Shown piece by piece: positions 7,226 to 9,580 of a stretch of 9,580 nt of DNA. Origin of the DNA: Nitriliruptorales bacterium (GTDB taxonomy: Bacteria; Actinomycetota; Nitriliruptoria; Euzebyales; Egibacteraceae); the NCBI GenBank assembly GCA_007119305.1, contig SKPY01000091.1, forward strand, positions 1-9,580, written 5' to 3'. The position numbers and the translations under genes were made by a program. Below the pieces are notes generated by a model that saw nothing but the letters and a program-made list of their open reading frames with translations, did not search any database and was not told the DNA's origin. How positions within the stretch are numbered: position 1 is the stretch's first letter; every line of letters starts with the position of its first letter.

Positions 7226-9121
7226 ATGCCAAGGCCCCACACGCGGCTGACCCACCCGCTCGTACGCGACGGCGGCGCGCTGCGCAGAGCCAGCTGGACG
7301 GAGGCGCTCGACCGTGCGGCCGCGGGCGTGCGTGCGGTGACGCAGGCGGACGGACCCGATGCGTTCGGGCTGTTCTCCTGCTCGAAGGCGACCAACGAGA
7401 CGAACTACCTCGCCCAGAAGCTCGCCCGTGCGGTCGTCGGCACGAGCAACATCGACAGCTGCAACCGCACCTGACACGCGCCCAGCGTCGTCGGTCTGGC
7501 GACGGTGTTCGGTGCCGGAGGCGGCACCAGCTCGTACGAGGAGGTCCGCGCGGCCGACCTCGTGGTGCTGTGGGGCTCGAACGCGCGCGAGACGCACCCG
7601 ATCTTCTTCCACCATGTGCTCAAGGCGCTGCGCCGCAGGGCCCGCCTCGTGGTCGTCGACCCGCGCCGCACGAGCTCGGCGGCGTGGGCGGATCTGTGGC
7701 TCGGCCTCGACGTCGGCGCCGACATCGCGCTCGCGAACACGCTCGCGCGTGAGATCATCCACGCGGGCCTGGTCAACGAGCCGTTCGTGCGCCACGCGAC
7801 CACGGGCTTCGACGCCTATCGCGACGCCGTCGAGCCCTACACCCTGGACGAGGGCGCGCGCATCACCGGCGTGCCCGCCGACGCGCTCCGCGAGTTCGCG
7901 CACGCCTACGCCCGGGCCGACCGCGCCCAGCTGTGCTGGACGCTCGGCATCACCGAGCACCACAACGCCGTCGACAACGTCCTCGCGCTGATCAACCTCG
8001 CGCTGCTGACCGGCCACGTCGGTCGCTACGGCTCGGGCCTGAACCCCCTGCGCGGCCAGAACAACGTCCAGGGGGGCGGCGACATGGGCGCCATCCCCAA
8101 CAAGTTCCCCGGCTTCCAGGACGTCGAGGACGCCGCGGTGCGGGCGCAGTTCGAGCAGGCCTGGGGGGTGCCCCTGCCGGCCCGGCCGGGCTGGCACCTC
8201 ACGCAGATGTTCGACGCGATGGAGCGCGGTGACCTGCGGGCCGTCTACGTGCTGGGGGAGAACCCGGCGGACTCCGAGGCTGACGTGCAGCGCGCGCGCC
8301 GCCTGCTCGACGGCCTCGAGCACCTCGTCGTGCAGGACCTGTTCCTCACCCGCACGGCCGAGCGCGCCGACGTCGTGCTCCCGGCGGCGGCCGACTGGTG
8401 CGAGGCGGAGGGCACGGTCACGAGCAGCGAGCGCCGTGTCCAGCGGGTGCGCAAGAGCATCGACCCGCCCGGCGAGGCGCGCGCCGACGCCGAGATCCTG
8501 TGCGCGCTCGCCGAGCGGCTCGGCCATGACTGGGGCCGACCGAGCGCGCAGGACGTGTGGGACGAGGTGCGCAGCCTCTCGCCGATGCACGCCGGGATGC
8601 GCTACGACCGCCTGGAGGCTACGGGCGGCCTGCAGTGGCCGTGCCCCGACGAGGACCACCCCGGCAGCCAGTTCCTGCACGCGCGCCTATGGGAGCGCCC
8701 ACGGGCTGGACCGCCTGCGCCGTTCTCCGTGACCCCGTGGGCGCCGCCCCTCGACGAGCTCACCGACGACTATCCCATCCGGCTCACGACAGGCCGCCGG
8801 CTCGACTCGTACAACACCGGCGTGCAGTCGGGCGGGTACCGCTCACCGCTGCGGCACAAGGAGGCGCTGCTCCTCGCTCCCGAGGACGGGGCACGCCACG
8901 GCGTCGCCGACGGGGACCGGGTGCGCGTGGTCTCGCGCCGCGGCGAGGTCGAGGCGCCGGTCGCGTTCGACCCGTCGCTGCGTCCCGGCCTCGCCTTCCT
9001 CACGTTGCACTTCTCCGACCAGGTCGACACGAACGTGCTCACCTCCGACCGCTGGGACGAGAAGTCCGGCACCGCCGAGTTCAAGGCCACCGCGATCCGC
9101 ATCGCGCCGGTGGCGGGCTAG
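7226..9121 (+). CDS. Selenocysteine-containing formate dehydrogenase catalytic subunit (TGA at 7472-7474 read as Sec)
   Basis: This is a molybdopterin oxidoreductase of the formate dehydrogenase type (FdhF/FdhA), oxidising formate to CO2 at a Mo- or W-bis-MGD centre. One frame of 631 residues is interrupted only by TGA at codon 83. Flanking residues match E. coli FdhF around Sec140: NETNYLAQKLARAVVGTSN, then SCNRT-U-HAPSVVGL. His84 follows the Sec. R276 (NPLRGQNNVQGGGDMGA) lies 193 residues after it, the same distance as R333 from U140 in FdhF. The MGD-binding C-terminal domain runs from about residue 516 (YPIRLTTGRRLDSYNTG) to the end, including VLTSDRWDEKSGTAEFK. Odd: it begins at the point where the FdhF N-terminal [4Fe-4S] domain (four Cys and the relay Lys) ends. 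The NuoE-like gene starts 11 bases downstream, suggesting an NAD-linked complex. Synthesis requires selA, selB, selC and selD, none of which is in the window. Confidence 0.93.
7472..7504 (+). promoter_or_regulatory. Selenocysteine codon and bacterial SECIS hairpin
   Basis: TGA 7472-7474 is followed after 11 bases by a hairpin. Bases 7486-7492 (CGTCGTC) pair with 7498-7504 (GGCGACG), giving seven pairs including one T-G wobble, and the loop 7493-7497 is GGTCT. In E. coli fdhF the SelB-binding loop is also GGUCU, and its GGU CUG codons are at positions +7 and +8 after UGA, exactly as here. Pairing was worked out by hand; the SelB-binding role is inferred from the E. coli element. Confidence 0.88.
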
Positions 9122-9132
9122 CAGGGGACTCC

Positions 9133-9580
9133 ATGGACGTCCAGCTCATGCAGGCCACCCCGACGCCGGCCGAGCGGGCGGCCGTCGACGGGCTGCTCGG
9201 GCCGCCGGTGAGCCGCTGGCAGGGTGGCGCACGCGTGGACGGCCCGGACGGGCGCATCGACCGCGCCGGCCGCCAGGTGCGGGACCGGCGCCACCTGCTG
9301 CTGCCGGCCCTGCACGCCGTGCAGGATGCCTGCGGCTGGATCAGCGAGGGCGCGCTCAACTACGTCTGCGAGCGCCTGACAGTGCCGCCTGCCGAGGCCT
9401 ACGGGGTGGCGCAGTTCTACGCGCTGTTCGTGCTCGAGCCGCAGCCGCCGACGGTCATCCACGTCTGCGACGACGTGGTCTGCGCCGGAGCGGGCGCCCC
9501 CGCGCTGGCTGACGCGCTCGAAGCCGAGCTCGGACCCGCAGGCGCGGCTGCACCCGAGGCCCCGGCGCTGTGGGAGCGCA
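9133..9580 (+). CDS. NuoE-like [2Fe-2S] subunit of NAD-linked formate dehydrogenase (partial, 3' end outside window)
   Basis: The frame is open from ATG 9133 to the window end (149 codons). AGGGG at 9123-9127 serves as its ribosome site. The visible part resembles the 24-kDa NuoE/HoxE/FdsG family: a helical domain (HLLLPALHAVQDACGWISEG, then CERLTVPPAEAYGVAQFYALF) followed by the start of the thioredoxin-like domain (VIHVCDDVVCAGAGAPALADAL). The first two [2Fe-2S] ligands are C112 and C117; the second Cys pair must lie beyond base 9580. The first ~45 residues are a poorly conserved, arginine- and glycine-rich extension. Such subunits pass electrons between NAD(H)-FMN (NuoF) and the catalytic subunit, so a NuoF-like gene or a fused NuoF domain is expected next. 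Location is probably cytoplasmic, as no signal peptide is seen. Confidence 0.88.
   Translation, partial: MDVQLMQATPTPAERAAVDGLLGPPVSRWQGGARVDGPDGRIDRAGRQVRDRRHLLLPALHAVQDACGWISEGALNYVCERLTVPPAEAYGVAQFYALFVLEPQPPTVIHVCDDVVCAGAGAPALADALEAELGPAGAAAPEAPALWER

Noticed and set aside
7226..7474. The formate dehydrogenase as a pseudogene with a nonsense mutation at 7472
   Set aside because: The TGA is exactly at the catalytic Sec position, the frame is otherwise intact for 631 residues, and a SECIS-like hairpin with a GGUCU loop follows directly.
5164..8680. Long minus-strand open frames of 667 and 525 residues (5164-7167 and 7103-8680)
   Set aside because: These also lie opposite conserved plus-strand genes and show antisense-type composition without motifs.
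7505..9121. A separate 538-residue gene starting at GTG 7505
   Set aside because: GTG 7505 has no sensible ribosome site, lies directly after the 3' arm of the SECIS stem, and the protein would lack the start of the bis-MGD fold and the active-site Sec.

Overview
The window is very GC-rich and almost fully coding. Every supported gene lies on the plus strand, gaps are short, and several starts are GTG. Together with the gene order pyrH-frr-cdsA-rlmN-dxr-rseP-ispG this suggests a high-GC actinobacterium (Actinomycetota). The class cannot be fixed from sequence alone. A deep-branching lineage is possible because the window carries a selenocysteine enzyme, but that is a guess.

Bases 1-6321 are a conserved housekeeping block. 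It runs: the tail of UMP kinase (pyrH), ribosome recycling factor (frr), CDP-diacylglycerol synthase (cdsA), the 23S rRNA/tRNA A2503/A37 methyltransferase (rlmN), DXP reductoisomerase (dxr), an intramembrane site-2 protease (rseP/rip1 type) and HMBDP synthase (ispG/gcpE). It joins translation (frr, rlmN), phospholipid synthesis (cdsA), two steps of the MEP isoprenoid pathway (dxr, ispG) and membrane stress signalling (rseP). pyrH/frr and rlmN/dxr overlap, which suggests translational coupling. uppS, which often sits between frr and cdsA in other bacteria, is absent here. An inositol-monophosphatase-family phosphatase follows ispG after 6 bases and appears to end the block.

A short gap (7144-7225) then starts a second, accessory unit. 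It holds a perfect 7+7 palindrome, a weak -10-like hexamer and a very strong Shine-Dalgarno site. The unit begins with a molybdenum/tungsten bis-MGD formate dehydrogenase catalytic subunit. A conventional gene caller would break this gene in two, because codon 83 is TGA. That TGA sits at the active-site position of selenocysteine formate dehydrogenases and is followed by a hairpin with a GGUCU loop at the same codon offset as in E. coli fdhF. It is therefore read as selenocysteine, giving one 631-residue protein (7226-9121).

The protein begins where the N-terminal [4Fe-4S] domain of E. coli FdhF ends, so the cluster that normally relays electrons from the pterin is missing from this polypeptide. 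The next gene, cut by the window end, is a NuoE-like [2Fe-2S] subunit. The unit therefore looks like an NAD-linked, multi-subunit formate dehydrogenase whose iron-sulfur relay is probably on a separate subunit just outside the window. The selenocysteine signal and the missing cluster domain are the most interesting points here.
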